Below, piece after piece: positions 7,144 to 16,543 of a stretch of DNA of 64,000 nt (position 1 is its first letter; the number at the start of each line of letters is the position of its first letter). The notes under the pieces are model-generated. The model saw nothing but the letters and a program-made list of their open reading frames with translations. It had not been told where the DNA came from and searched no databases. The position numbers were made by a program, and so were the translations under genes. The DNA is taken from contig NZ_CP029639.1 in assembly GCF_003268635.1 (NCBI RefSeq), forward strand, positions 5,467,501 to 5,531,500. Direction: 5' to 3'. The stretch is from Paenibacillus sp. DCT19 (GTDB lineage Bacteria; Bacillota; Bacilli; Paenibacillales; Paenibacillaceae).

Positions 7144-9969
7144 TTACCTAATCGCCTTTAATTTTTCATCTAACTCCTCAAGTATGCTTGTATCCATAGG
7201 AAAATGAGCGACAATATCTCTGATTGAAGCGTCTCGAACCTTGTACCAAATCGAACTTGGTTCCATCTCAAAACCAGGAGGAACTACTGGTTCAATCAGC
7301 TTACGTGCATGTTCGTTCACAACCAGATCAACAAGCGATGTATATGTGCTAAAAGTTTTAATATAGCTCCTATTCGGCATATATTGAAACAGGTAGTTTC
7401 CACTCTCTAATTCAAGCTTTACATCCTCTCCATCTTGAACCATGGGCACATTTAACTCCAAACTGTTATTAATTGAGATTGTACCCACAGTTGCTCTTGG
7501 CAGGACAACATAAGCCGTTGAATGAAACGGAATCTCGAAACGGAATTCAAGTCTCCCGTCTTCATCAAATGACCATTCACTCTTATAAGTGCCTACCGCC
7601 GAATCGACCACAGCTTTCGCCCACTGTAAACGAAAATTCGGCTTTGGTGTCAAAATGACTCGGCGAAAACCCGGTACTTCTTCATCTGGATTCATTCCTG
7701 CGATTACTCGGTACATCCATTCTGCAATCGCACCATAGACATAGTGATTCAGGGAGTTCAACCCAGGTGGACCGATTTTGCCATCCGAGTCAATGGAGTT
7801 CCAACGTTCCCAGACCGTCGTCGCTCCAAGCTTGACTGCATAGAGCCAGCTCGGATGATCTTCGTTGAGTAATAGTGAGTAGGCAAGTTCTTCACAACCA
7901 TGGTTTGACAATGCGAAATTTAGATAAGGAGTTCCGACAAATCCAGTCTGGAGATGATAGTCATCCTTCCGAAGCCGAATGACTAAACCCTCTATAACAC
8001 GCTTCTGATACGCAGCCGGAACTAGGTCCATATACAATGCTATGGCATATGCAGTCTGGGTATCAATCGCAAGACGGCCATTTTTTGAAAAAAACTCGTC
8101 CTCTATCGCCTGTTTGACTTCCCTGGAAATCCGTTCGTAATAGACTTGGTCATCTTCGAAGCCAAGCACCTTTGCCGCTTTGGCGACCAATTTTGAGGAA
8201 TAGTGATAATAGGCAGAGGCGATAAAGGCCGTGTCAGTGGCTCCTATTACCGACTCAGGATTGTTCCCGTCTAGCGCAAGCCAGTCTCCTAAATGAAAAC
8301 CGACCGTCCACAGTCTGCTGCAGCCCGAATCCTCGTCAGCAAGAATAATAAAGTCAACCCAACTCTTCATGCTCTTGTACTGCTGGCGTAATATGCCCAT
8401 GTCTCCATAATGAAGATACACGTTCCAGGGAATAATCGTGGCCGCGTCAGCCCATGCACTTGAGCCACCGCTGGGAACGTTCACTGCGGGAACGACCATT
8501 GGTACCATTCCCCCGCGATCCTCTTGTTCAAGAGCCATATCATAACCATACTTTGAATAGAAAGTGTACGAATCCATGTTAAAACAAGCGGTTCCTGAGA
8601 ACACTTGGGCATCTCCTGTCCATCCCATTCGTTCGTCTCTTTGAGGGCAATCTGTAGGAACGTCCAGGAAATTACCTTTTTGTCCCCAAAGCGCATTCTC
8701 AAACAACCTATTTACAAGCGGGTTGCTCGTCTCAATTACTCCAATTTGTTCCAAATCAGAGTAAAGGACACAGCCTGTGAAGTCGCTAGGATCGAGCTCT
8801 CCCGGCCAGCCTTCCACCTTTACGTACCTGAAGCCATAGAAAGTGAAGAACGGACGAACGATTGTTTCTTCCCCATTAGCTGTATAAACATATTCCGCCT
8901 TGGCTGTTCGAAGGTTATCGCGATAGAAGTTCCCGTCCTGCAGAACCTCACCATGTTGAAGACGAATCACCGTTCCTTTCGAAGCATGTGTACGGAATTT
9001 TATCCAACCAACCATGTTTTGACCCAGATCAAGCACTGTATCACCTCCCGGTGTGACAATGACCTCAATCGGCTTTAATTCCTCCTTCACTACAACAGGA
9101 AGACTTAACCTTGAAGTAAGACGTTCGAAGCCTAGATTACCTTCACGAACTGAATGTAATTCTGTGGCCTTGAATGTTGCATCGTAGACTTCGCCATCAT
9201 ACAAATTACCACTCAAAACCGGGCTTCTACTTGCAATCCAATCCGTATCAGATTTCAGAATCTCCGTTGTTCCGTCAGTATACTTGACCCGAATTTCACA
9301 TAATAGCGAGAACTCGTTACCGTATAATTCTCTGGAATAACCATCAAATCCGAAACGTCCTTTGTATAACCCGTTCCCGAGAATCACCTCTACCTGGTTT
9401 TCGTCTTCGCGCAATAACCCTGTAATGTCATACGTCTGATATTGTAGCCACTTGTTATAGGCGTTAAAGTGAGGGGCGAAATACTCGTCACCTGCCTTGA
9501 TACCATTAATCTGCATCTCGTACAATCCAAGACCACATACGTATGCACGGGCGGAATCAACTGACTTTATGAGTTTGAAAGTTCTGCTAAGGACTGGGTG
9601 ATGCTCCGTGTCCATTACAGGTATGATCCACTTCGCCTCCCACGATTCGTCTAATTTTGCCGTTTCGAACCAAGCAACATCGCTTACAGCATGGTCTCCA
9701 TTGTCTGCCCACACCTCTACCCGCCAGTAATAGCGAGTTCTGGGTTGAAGCTCGATCCGAAGCTCGAAGGAAAGGCTGTCGATATCAGTTTGCTTACCAC
9801 TATCAAATATGATGGAAGAAAAATCTTCGGCCAGTGCTACTTCGTACCTAGCTGCGGTCTGCTTCTTAGCATCAGTACACGTGACTACATAAGAAAGTCT
9901 AGGCCAATCACCCAAGGAGAATCCCAACGGATTCATAATTCGATTCGTTTTGAGTTTCGTAATAATCAT
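7144..9969 (-). CDS. Alpha-L-rhamnosidase, GH78
   Basis: A 941-residue inverting rhamnosidase that releases terminal L-rhamnose. The diagnostic loop DVPTDCPQRDERMGWTGD (about residues 437-454) holds the acidic catalytic cluster, and T-T-V-W-E-R-W near 720 provides the second conserved Glu. The order is an N-terminal beta-sandwich, a middle beta domain, the (alpha/alpha)6 barrel and a C-terminal beta domain, as in characterised GH78 enzymes. No signal peptide is visible, so the substrate is an imported rhamnoside oligomer. The gene lies 48 bases behind a binding-protein gene and ahead of the GH35, suggesting they attack the same galactose/rhamnose-containing glycan, such as a rhamnogalacturonan side chain or plant glycoside. 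The glycan identity is inference. Start supported by GGAAGGGAA upstream. Confidence 0.95.
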   Translation of the reverse strand: MIITKLKTNRIMNPLGFSLGDWPRLSYVVTCTDAKKQTAARYEVALAEDFSSIIFDSGKQTDIDSLSFELRIELQPRTRYYWRVEVWADNGDHAVSDVAWFETAKLDESWEAKWIIPVMDTEHHPVLSRTFKLIKSVDSARAYVCGLGLYEMQINGIKAGDEYFAPHFNAYNKWLQYQTYDITGLLREDENQVEVILGNGLYKGRFGFDGYSRELYGNEFSLLCEIRVKYTDGTTEILKSDTDWIASRSPVLSGNLYDGEVYDATFKATELHSVREGNLGFERLTSRLSLPVVVKEELKPIEVIVTPGGDTVLDLGQNMVGWIKFRTHASKGTVIRLQHGEVLQDGNFYRDNLRTAKAEYVYTANGEETIVRPFFTFYGFRYVKVEGWPGELDPSDFTGCVLYSDLEQIGVIETSNPLVNRLFENALWGQKGNFLDVPTDCPQRDERMGWTGDAQVFSGTACFNMDSYTFYSKYGYDMALEQEDRGGMVPMVVPAVNVPSGGSSAWADAATIIPWNVYLHYGDMGILRQQYKSMKSWVDFIILADEDSGCSRLWTVGFHLGDWLALDGNNPESVIGATDTAFIASAYYHYSSKLVAKAAKVLGFEDDQVYYERISREVKQAIEDEFFSKNGRLAIDTQTAYAIALYMDLVPAAYQKRVIEGLVIRLRKDDYHLQTGFVGTPYLNFALSNHGCEELAYSLLLNEDHPSWLYAVKLGATTVWERWNSIDSDGKIGPPGLNSLNHYVYGAIAEWMYRVIAGMNPDEEVPGFRRVILTPKPNFRLQWAKAVVDSAVGTYKSEWSFDEDGRLEFRFEIPFHSTAYVVLPRATVGTISINNSLELNVPMVQDGEDVKLELESGNYLFQYMPNRSYIKTFSTYTSLVDLVVNEHARKLIEPVVPPGFEMEPSSIWYKVRDASIRDIVAHFPMDTSILEELDEKLKAIR

Positions 9970-10017
9970 CAGGCATCGTTCCCTTCCAAAGAATTGGATG
10001 ATACAATAGGCAGCAAT

Positions 10018-11541
10018 TTATTGGTTGGATTTCGCCCATATGTCGAGTTGTCTCTGTTTCTCCTCAATCACCTTGTCAATTCCTGCAATCTTCAAGTTGT
10101 CTAAAAACTTCGGCAGCACATTATCTGGATCAACACTTCCCGTCTCAAGAGGGAGGCGGTATTGTGAGATAACATTTCCAATGGCTGCAATTTCTGTTTT
10201 GACCGCTGTTGGATCGAACGTGAAACCAAGAGCCTTTGATTTTACAGCTGACTCATTAAACTGTTTTACTTTTTCCCAGATATCCGGATCTGTTCCTTGC
10301 CAGACATGGGCGATAAATTGATTACCAAACATCCAACCGGTATTTAATCGATATCCTGAAGTTTGATCATTGACACCTTCAGGAAAATCGATGATATTAC
10401 CAGATAAGACTTTGTAATGCCTGCCTTCAATTCCCCAAATCAATAGATTCGAGATGTCTTTATCAGAGTACATCAGATTAAGAAATTCCATTGCTTTATC
10501 TGGAGATTTAGAATTGGAAGTGATCCCCCACATTGTGTTTGTAATATGAGCCGTTGTAGACACGGGAGGGTCTGAGAATGCTATGGTTTTCATTGGTACT
10601 TTACTGGTAGATTTATCTCCCTCTTCTTCAAAGTGAAGTGCTCCGGGATGAGCATTTAGTAGAAACGCAAAACCACGATTAGAATCGATTAGATCTTGTG
10701 CATTAATCTGATTCGTTGAAGCATCTTTAAGAATTAAACCATCCTGGTACCATCTTCTAAGCATGTGAAGCTGCTCTGCGTATTCTTCTGTACCATACCA
10801 ATTAACAACTTTTAGTCCATTATCAAAATCAGGAAGGACGCCTAGATGATTATCCAATCTGTCAAACGTCTGATAGTTATCAAGAATAGATGCCCCTGTT
10901 GACGGGATTAGAGGTGCTGTATCCGGCTCACTATTTTTAACCGCTTTCAAAACTTTTTCTAGATCTTCAAGCTTTCGAAGTTTACTTGTATCAATTTGTT
11001 TTTTTTCGAGAATATCTTCTCGCATTGTGATGCCATTAACATAAGCCATTTCGTGTAAAGTTGGTACACCAAATATGGCTCCATTCACCCTTGAAGCATC
11101 CAGATAAGCTGGATCCAATGCTGCAATGATACCTTCTCCATGCTTGTTAAGAAGTTCATCCAGCGGAATCAATTGACCTTGAGTTATTGCTGTGTTGTAG
11201 GCATAGATTGTTGGCATTAGATCCAGCTTTTCTCCGCTTGAAAACATCAAGTTTACTTGCTGGATCCAGTTGGAAAAACTAATAGGCAATAATTTGACTT
11301 TAACATTAATTTTTTCTTCGGCTATTTTACTAACTGCTTCTTCAATCAAGGACATATCCTTCGGAAGTGCAGCAAAAATGGGAAAAGCAACCGTCAGTTC
11401 AGTCAGTTCGCCGGGTTTTGCAGATGGATCGGATTCTGCCGTTGTCTCTCCATTATTGTTATTGCTGCTGTTATTACAGGCTGACAACAGTAACATGGCA
11501 ATGATAAGCAATGCGTTAAGCAAACTTCGATTTTTTGGCAT
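10018..11541 (-). CDS. Orphan carbohydrate ABC transporter solute-binding lipoprotein
   Basis: An extracellular family 1 (LipO-like) binding protein of 507 residues. It starts at the ATG behind GAGGAGG; a longer frame to 11592 lacks a site. The signal peptide MPKNRSLL..IIAML ends in the lipobox L-L-S-A-C, so the protein is lipid-anchored, followed by an Asn/Ser/Thr-rich linker. It binds an oligosaccharide and hands it to a CUT1 permease pair, but no permease genes are beside it. Its closest relative in the window is the ruined binding protein at 35981-37382: both share AFPIF.ALPKDM, SFSNW.QQ.NLMFSSGE, ALDPAYLDAS and GVPTLHEMA. Both genes have the same direct-repeat operator upstream. I infer that this protein works with the permeases at 34097-35931. 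GH78 and GH35 follow in the same transcript. Confidence 0.93.
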   Translation of the reverse strand: MPKNRSLLNALLIIAMLLLSACNNSSNNNNGETTAESDPSAKPGELTELTVAFPIFAALPKDMSLIEEAVSKIAEEKINVKVKLLPISFSNWIQQVNLMFSSGEKLDLMPTIYAYNTAITQGQLIPLDELLNKHGEGIIAALDPAYLDASRVNGAIFGVPTLHEMAYVNGITMREDILEKKQIDTSKLRKLEDLEKVLKAVKNSEPDTAPLIPSTGASILDNYQTFDRLDNHLGVLPDFDNGLKVVNWYGTEEYAEQLHMLRRWYQDGLILKDASTNQINAQDLIDSNRGFAFLLNAHPGALHFEEEGDKSTSKVPMKTIAFSDPPVSTTAHITNTMWGITSNSKSPDKAMEFLNLMYSDKDISNLLIWGIEGRHYKVLSGNIIDFPEGVNDQTSGYRLNTGWMFGNQFIAHVWQGTDPDIWEKVKQFNESAVKSKALGFTFDPTAVKTEIAAIGNVISQYRLPLETGSVDPDNVLPKFLDNLKIAGIDKVIEEKQRQLDIWAKSNQ

Positions 11542-11579
11542 ATTATCCTCCTCGATATAAGAAATATTTTTCAATAAAA

Positions 11580-11609
11580 TGTATACATTCACATTTTAAT
11601 TTCTTTCAA
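11580..11609 (-). promoter_or_regulatory. Candidate promoter of the binding protein-GH78-GH35 unit
   Basis: On the minus strand TTGAAA (11604-11609) and TATACA (11580-11585) are separated by 18 bases, a plausible sigma-A promoter. It is just downstream of the direct-repeat operator at 11630-11656, the position expected for an AraC-type activator site. Confidence 0.5.
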
Positions 11610-11629
11610 CCTGGGAGACTGCTCACTTA

Positions 11630-11656
11630 ACGACATTTTGATATTCATTTGACGAC
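11630..11656 (-). promoter_or_regulatory. Direct-repeat operator, copy 1 (candidate YesN-type response regulator site)
   Basis: Two ACGAC pentamers (+ strand) separated by 17 bases, a 22-bp repeat period or two helical turns. The shared core reads ATATTCATTT between the repeats. A near copy lies at 37495-37521 upstream of the cluster C binding-protein gene; 22 of the 27 positions agree. AraC-family proteins bind as dimers to such tandem half-sites, so the cluster C response regulator (37647-39254) is the best candidate binder. Confidence 0.6.
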
Positions 11657-11752
11657 GAACTAACAGATCCAACATCAATCGATCTCTAAATAATTCAAGC
11701 TCCATCTTTCGTTTCGCTCCTGATGGGTATTTAGAGCAACCTACGCTTGGTG

Positions 11753-14071
11753 TTAAACGACAGGATTAAGAGTAACTTCTACATGATGAATCTTTCCGTC
11801 AGAGAAGTGAGGGAGAAGATTTCCGATTATACGATTGCCGTCCACCTTTATCTCCGGTTTTCCTTTGAATAGCTTCATTGGATTCTTGATGGTGATCTCA
11901 TAACGCGTGCCGCGGAATTCCCTGTACACCTGAGCCTGCTCCCAATCAGCAGGGAAACATGGGTCAATTCGGAGACCATCATAATCCCGCTTGATCCCCA
12001 TAATCCCCTCCAAAAGCGATATGAGTCCCCAAGCCGAGGTTCCTGTTGTCCATGATTGATAGGATTTTCCATAATATTTGGGGTGGATCGAATAACAATT
12101 CGTGAAGACATATGGCTCTGCTCCGGATTCTGTAGATGGATTCGCTTCACTGTCTGGAATGATTTTCAGTAGTGTACGTATCGCTTCTGCTCCTCTGCCT
12201 GCCTTGCAATCGGCCATAATCTTGAAACCAGTTGCATGACAATAAACGCCGCCGTTCTCGAATAGCCCCGGTAGCATGCCGGACATTCGGCCAACATGTG
12301 GGGAATATTCCATATATGGAGGCATATTGATCGGGAAGCCAAAATCATGCTCCATGCTGTCCATGGATTCCAGCACTTTGGGCAACTTCTCTTCATCCGG
12401 AATATCTGCAAGAACAGCCCACGATTGAGCGTTAATATAGATTTTACTTCCTGTGCTATCTTTGGAGCCAATATTCTCTTCTTTACTAAGGGCACGCATA
12501 TACCAGCTTCCGTCCCAAGCCACATTGTTAATCGCACTACGAAGGATATTGTACTGATCATCCAGATATCCTGCATAATCAGCGTCTCCCAGTCGCCGGA
12601 TCAATGTTGAGAGCTCTTTCAGGGCATAACAGGATTGCTCAGACAACATAACAGATTCCGCATCGGGATCAGTTGTAATATTCAAAGCATCATTCCAATC
12701 CGCGAAGAAAATGCGTACCAGACCATGTTTTCCTTTGTCCTCTATTAACCGGTTAACTGCAGCCTTTACATGTTCCAGCATCGTTGCTGAACCTTCGTCC
12801 TGATATTCAATCTCCATATCCAGAAGAGAATAATCTCCAGTCTCCTTAATCAACTCACATACAGACCAGATAATCCAGAAGGGCTGGTCTGAATAACGGG
12901 TAGCGTCATATGGATACCATGTTAGTACGGCATGCCCAGCCTTAAACTGATGCCGCAAGCATTCAATGATCTCCTCCTTGGCCCTCTCCTGCCTGTAGTT
13001 AAGCAGTCCAACTGCAATCTGAAGGTTGTCCCTTACCCCCTTCTTGCCAACAATACAGAAGTCCACCTGTTTTTTAATCCATTCATTCATAATCACGTTC
13101 AGCTTCTCATCAGGTGTGTTAATTTGGAGACTCGCGTATTTGCTCATCTGGAATTCCTGTGTTTCAAGTAATGCTCGTGTTATACGATCACCTGTGCTAT
13201 AGTCCACGACGGTTTGAACAGCCTCTTCGAGTGATTCGCTGACTCCAAGCACATAATACAGTTCTTTCTCTTCACCGGGTGCCAGTAACAGCTTGTTCTG
13301 CAAAACGCCACCAAGATTAGCAAGCGTAGTGAGAGAATTCGTACAATCTCTACCCTTAACCACAACATCAGGCCGCTGGAACAATGGCGCCGGCATAGAA
13401 TCCAATCGGGTATACGTCCCCAGTTCCCCCAGAAACGTTCCAAGATTGCCATCAAAGGCGTGGACAGTTTCAGAACATGCGATATAACCGTTATATCTAT
13501 TGTGTGGTGCGAACGGATGTTTGGACTCACAATAAATTCCATTCAACTGCTCATTGAAAAAGGTTTCACAACTTCTGTACATTTCGTAATACCGCGGGTA
13601 TTTAAAGCCTTCCAATTCAAAGCTCACGGTAGAAAATACGCTGATTCGCTTCATTACATCCGTATTATTTTTCACTTTAACCATCCAAACCTCATTGTAG
13701 CCTTCATGGGGAACAAAAAGCTTCCAGGAAGCATGGACACCGTTCTTTTGGGACTGGAGGATGGAATATCCGATATTATGTTCGCATGAGAAATCCTCAA
13801 CTTCTTCGTTTAGTGGGCCTTCCCCAATATTCCAGAATACATTGGCATCATCATCACGTAGGTACAAATACTTTGCATCCTGATTATTGATCATACACAT
13901 ATCAGCTTTTGAATTGATGTAGTAGCTTCGGCCATGCCCGATTTGGGAAACCTGTGTGCAATACCCTTGTTCACTCCACAAGTAGTTGTACCAATGTCTT
14001 GGAGTGCGTGGCGTATTGATGATGCAGGAATTACCATCTTCAGTAAAATGGTGTATTTTATTTACTTTCAT
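11753..14071 (-). CDS. GH94 family glycoside phosphorylase
   Basis: A 772-residue member of GH94 (formerly GT36), inverting phosphorylases that split a beta-linked disaccharide with phosphate to give sugar 1-phosphate. Family features are the N-terminal beta-sandwich (residues 1-280), the G-H-A-V-L-T-W-Y-P segment, and the catalytic FFADWNDAL at about 453-461, whose first Asp is the proton donor. It also has the C-terminal Y-x-I-x-x-x-N-P tail typical of cellobiose and cellobionate phosphorylases. I cannot tell whether the donor is cellobiose, laminaribiose, cellobionate or another disaccharide. It lies 20 bases after GH2 and is the last gene of the cluster A transcript. It would save ATP by making a phosphorylated sugar from the product of the upstream glycosidases. 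Confidence 0.9.
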   Translation of the reverse strand: MKVNKIHHFTEDGNSCIINTPRTPRHWYNYLWSEQGYCTQVSQIGHGRSYYINSKADMCMINNQDAKYLYLRDDDANVFWNIGEGPLNEEVEDFSCEHNIGYSILQSQKNGVHASWKLFVPHEGYNEVWMVKVKNNTDVMKRISVFSTVSFELEGFKYPRYYEMYRSCETFFNEQLNGIYCESKHPFAPHNRYNGYIACSETVHAFDGNLGTFLGELGTYTRLDSMPAPLFQRPDVVVKGRDCTNSLTTLANLGGVLQNKLLLAPGEEKELYYVLGVSESLEEAVQTVVDYSTGDRITRALLETQEFQMSKYASLQINTPDEKLNVIMNEWIKKQVDFCIVGKKGVRDNLQIAVGLLNYRQERAKEEIIECLRHQFKAGHAVLTWYPYDATRYSDQPFWIIWSVCELIKETGDYSLLDMEIEYQDEGSATMLEHVKAAVNRLIEDKGKHGLVRIFFADWNDALNITTDPDAESVMLSEQSCYALKELSTLIRRLGDADYAGYLDDQYNILRSAINNVAWDGSWYMRALSKEENIGSKDSTGSKIYINAQSWAVLADIPDEEKLPKVLESMDSMEHDFGFPINMPPYMEYSPHVGRMSGMLPGLFENGGVYCHATGFKIMADCKAGRGAEAIRTLLKIIPDSEANPSTESGAEPYVFTNCYSIHPKYYGKSYQSWTTGTSAWGLISLLEGIMGIKRDYDGLRIDPCFPADWEQAQVYREFRGTRYEITIKNPMKLFKGKPEIKVDGNRIIGNLLPHFSDGKIHHVEVTLNPVV

Positions 14072-14091
14072 TTTATCACTCCTAATTAAAA

Positions 14092-16533
14092 CTATTGTAC
14101 AGGGATCTCAATTGATTCGTGATTCAGTCCGTCAATCTCAACCATCATTGTTGACATACCAACTTCATAGCTTGCACGAACGATAGCAAGCAATCTCCCT
14201 TGATACGAAGTAAATTCGCCTTTCGTATAGTTCTCTGTGGTTTGCGGCCTGCCCGTCCCAAAAGCTGCCAATGTTGCCGCACCAGACAACTTTGCTGTTG
14301 CTTTTAGTTCAGCTGTTGGTACCAATGTCCCTTCTGCATCAACGATCTCTACAACTGCATAGATTAAAGATTGTCCATTTGCAACAAGCTCTTTCTTGTC
14401 GGTAACAATCCTAATACCTTCGGGTTTTCCAGCGGTGATGAGGATATCAGATGAAATGCGCTTGTCATCTATATAACTCACCGCTTCCAAAGTACCTGGT
14501 TCATATATAAGTTCAAAACTGGCTGTGTACCTGTTCGTCTTACCCGCAGGATTTCTGCCGAGACTCTTTCCGTTAAGAATCAGTTCCACTTCTTCAGCTC
14601 TGGAGTAAATATCTACCTGTATAGGAAGCTTCTCCGAACCCGTCCAACTCCAATGATGCTCACATTCTGGCCAACCCCATCTGCTCAGAATCTCCAGCTT
14701 CCCGAAGTTTCCCGGATTTCTAACAGCTATGAAGGTCTCATCGGAACCCCAAACAATTTTTCGGTAGAATAGCTGAGGACGTGCAAACCCACAGAGATCA
14801 AAATCTGAACAATTGGCCAAACGCCATGGGTAAGGAGAATTGCCAATACTGTTATGAGTATTACGGGTTTCATCCCGATGGATATATTTCACTTTCCCGA
14901 GTCCTGCTTCGCCAATGTAATCATGGCTCGTCCATACGAAATCACCAATTACATGGGAAAACCGTTCTACATCATGCCAGTACTTATCACACTGAGGTGG
15001 CATGCTTTCGGTGCCGCAGATCACCCGGTCTGGATAGTGCTCGATAGCATTCGCATAATGATAGTTCATGTAATTATATCCCACGACATCTAAAGGTGCG
15101 GCGAACGCTTCTGAATACTCAGGCCAGATTTTCATACCAAAATCAGTATCATAATTTGGGGTGAAACCTTCGCCATCTTCGAGAAGTAAAGACATTTCCT
15201 CATAAAAAGTAGCAGTATCTTCATCATCAAGACCGTTAAAAAAAGAACATAAGGAATTCGTAACTAACCTAGTAGGATCAAGTTCACGCACTCTTGCCGC
15301 CAATTGCGCTGCCAGACGGTAACCATCTGACATCCCTCCGCGTTCAAGCACCTCATTGCCTGTTGCCCACATGATGATACTCGGATGGTTCCGGTCTCGT
15401 AGCATAAATGTTTCCAGATCATTCATCCAATTTTCTACAAAGTACAGACTATAATCTTGAGCGTTTTTCTCCATCGTCCAAACATCGAACGCTTCATTAA
15501 TAACCAGCAGCCCTAAACGGTCACAAGCGTCTAGTAAATCTCTTGACATCGGATTATGGGCAAAACGAATAGCATTATATCCATTATCTTTGTGTAGCTT
15601 CATTTTGCGGAATTCACTGTCCCTAAACGAAGCTGCACCTAAAATGCCATTGTCATGATGGACACAACCACCTTTAAGCTTAAGTGAACGTCCATTTAAC
15701 ATAAATCCGTTAAGCGGGTCAACAGATATCGTTCTTATCCCGAATTGAGTGCTATCATGATCCAGAACTGACTTATTGTCGGTCAACTCTGCAGTGATTC
15801 TATACAAATTAGGAGAATCGATATCCCAAAGATCTGCATGTTCAACTGCAACCCGTACCCTACCGACAACCTTCTCTCCAGCAGGCACATGTACTTTCAC
15901 ACGCCCGGTTCCCGCTTTGATTCCGGAGACTTCTCTCATCATATTGACATTCAACCAAACATCGGCGGGAGCCGAATTAAAATTTTCAACTGTCGTTTCA
16001 ACAAAAACAAATGCAGTTCCGTTTACAATATGTGAGGTATGGGCAAAAATGCCCCATGGAACGATATGCACCTTCTGAGCTACAAGCAAGTCGACATGAC
16101 GGTAAAGCCCTGAGCCTGAATACCAGCGTGCATTTGGTTGTGCGCCGTTATTGACAGTAATTATAAGATTATTAGGTATGCCCGGCTTCAAATAAGGCGT
16201 AAGATCGGCGTGAAACGGAGAATAGCCATAATGATGTTTCGTAACCACATGCCCGTTTAATTTCACCGTCGCGTTCATGTAAACACCGTCAAATTCAACC
16301 ATAACCCTTTTATCAGCATATTCTTCGGGAATATCAAGAATCTTTGTGTAAGTTCCAATTCCCCCATCGTAATAACCCGTTAATGAACCTCCCGGCGCCT
16401 CTGGCTTTGTATCTATCTCAATCATGAAATCATGCGGTAAATTCAATAATCTTCCTGTCTGGGCGGAGCCAGGTACTATCGATGGGATACCATGGCTAAA
16501 CTCCCAAGCCCGGTCAATATTTTCTCTAATCAT
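14092..16533 (-). CDS. GH2 family beta-glycosidase (beta-galactosidase-like)
   Basis: An 813-residue retaining glycosidase with the GH2 order: sugar-binding jelly roll (about 10-170), Ig-like domain, TIM barrel (about 270-560), then C-terminal beta domains of the DUF4982 and invasin-like type found in many beta-galactosidases. The acid/base Glu lies in M-W-A-T-G-N-E (about 390-396) and the nucleophile in C-G-T-E-S-M-P (about 505-511). No signal peptide, so cytoplasmic. GH2 also includes beta-glucuronidases and beta-mannosidases; the DUF4982-like tail favours beta-galactosidase activity, but specificity is uncertain. The gene starts behind a strong AGGGGGGAG site only 10 bases after the GH3 stop. 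Confidence 0.92.
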   Translation of the reverse strand: MIRENIDRAWEFSHGIPSIVPGSAQTGRLLNLPHDFMIEIDTKPEAPGGSLTGYYDGGIGTYTKILDIPEEYADKRVMVEFDGVYMNATVKLNGHVVTKHHYGYSPFHADLTPYLKPGIPNNLIITVNNGAQPNARWYSGSGLYRHVDLLVAQKVHIVPWGIFAHTSHIVNGTAFVFVETTVENFNSAPADVWLNVNMMREVSGIKAGTGRVKVHVPAGEKVVGRVRVAVEHADLWDIDSPNLYRITAELTDNKSVLDHDSTQFGIRTISVDPLNGFMLNGRSLKLKGGCVHHDNGILGAASFRDSEFRKMKLHKDNGYNAIRFAHNPMSRDLLDACDRLGLLVINEAFDVWTMEKNAQDYSLYFVENWMNDLETFMLRDRNHPSIIMWATGNEVLERGGMSDGYRLAAQLAARVRELDPTRLVTNSLCSFFNGLDDEDTATFYEEMSLLLEDGEGFTPNYDTDFGMKIWPEYSEAFAAPLDVVGYNYMNYHYANAIEHYPDRVICGTESMPPQCDKYWHDVERFSHVIGDFVWTSHDYIGEAGLGKVKYIHRDETRNTHNSIGNSPYPWRLANCSDFDLCGFARPQLFYRKIVWGSDETFIAVRNPGNFGKLEILSRWGWPECEHHWSWTGSEKLPIQVDIYSRAEEVELILNGKSLGRNPAGKTNRYTASFELIYEPGTLEAVSYIDDKRISSDILITAGKPEGIRIVTDKKELVANGQSLIYAVVEIVDAEGTLVPTAELKATAKLSGAATLAAFGTGRPQTTENYTKGEFTSYQGRLLAIVRASYEVGMSTMMVEIDGLNHESIEIPVQ

Positions 16534-16543
16534 TTTCTCCCCC

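Noticed and set aside
8605..9078. 157-codon plus-strand frame
   Set aside because: Lies entirely inside the GH78 gene on the other strand, has no ribosome binding site, and no recognisable protein features.
9691..10104. 137-codon plus-strand frame
   Set aside because: Antisense to the GH78 start and the binding-protein end; no start signal and no family.
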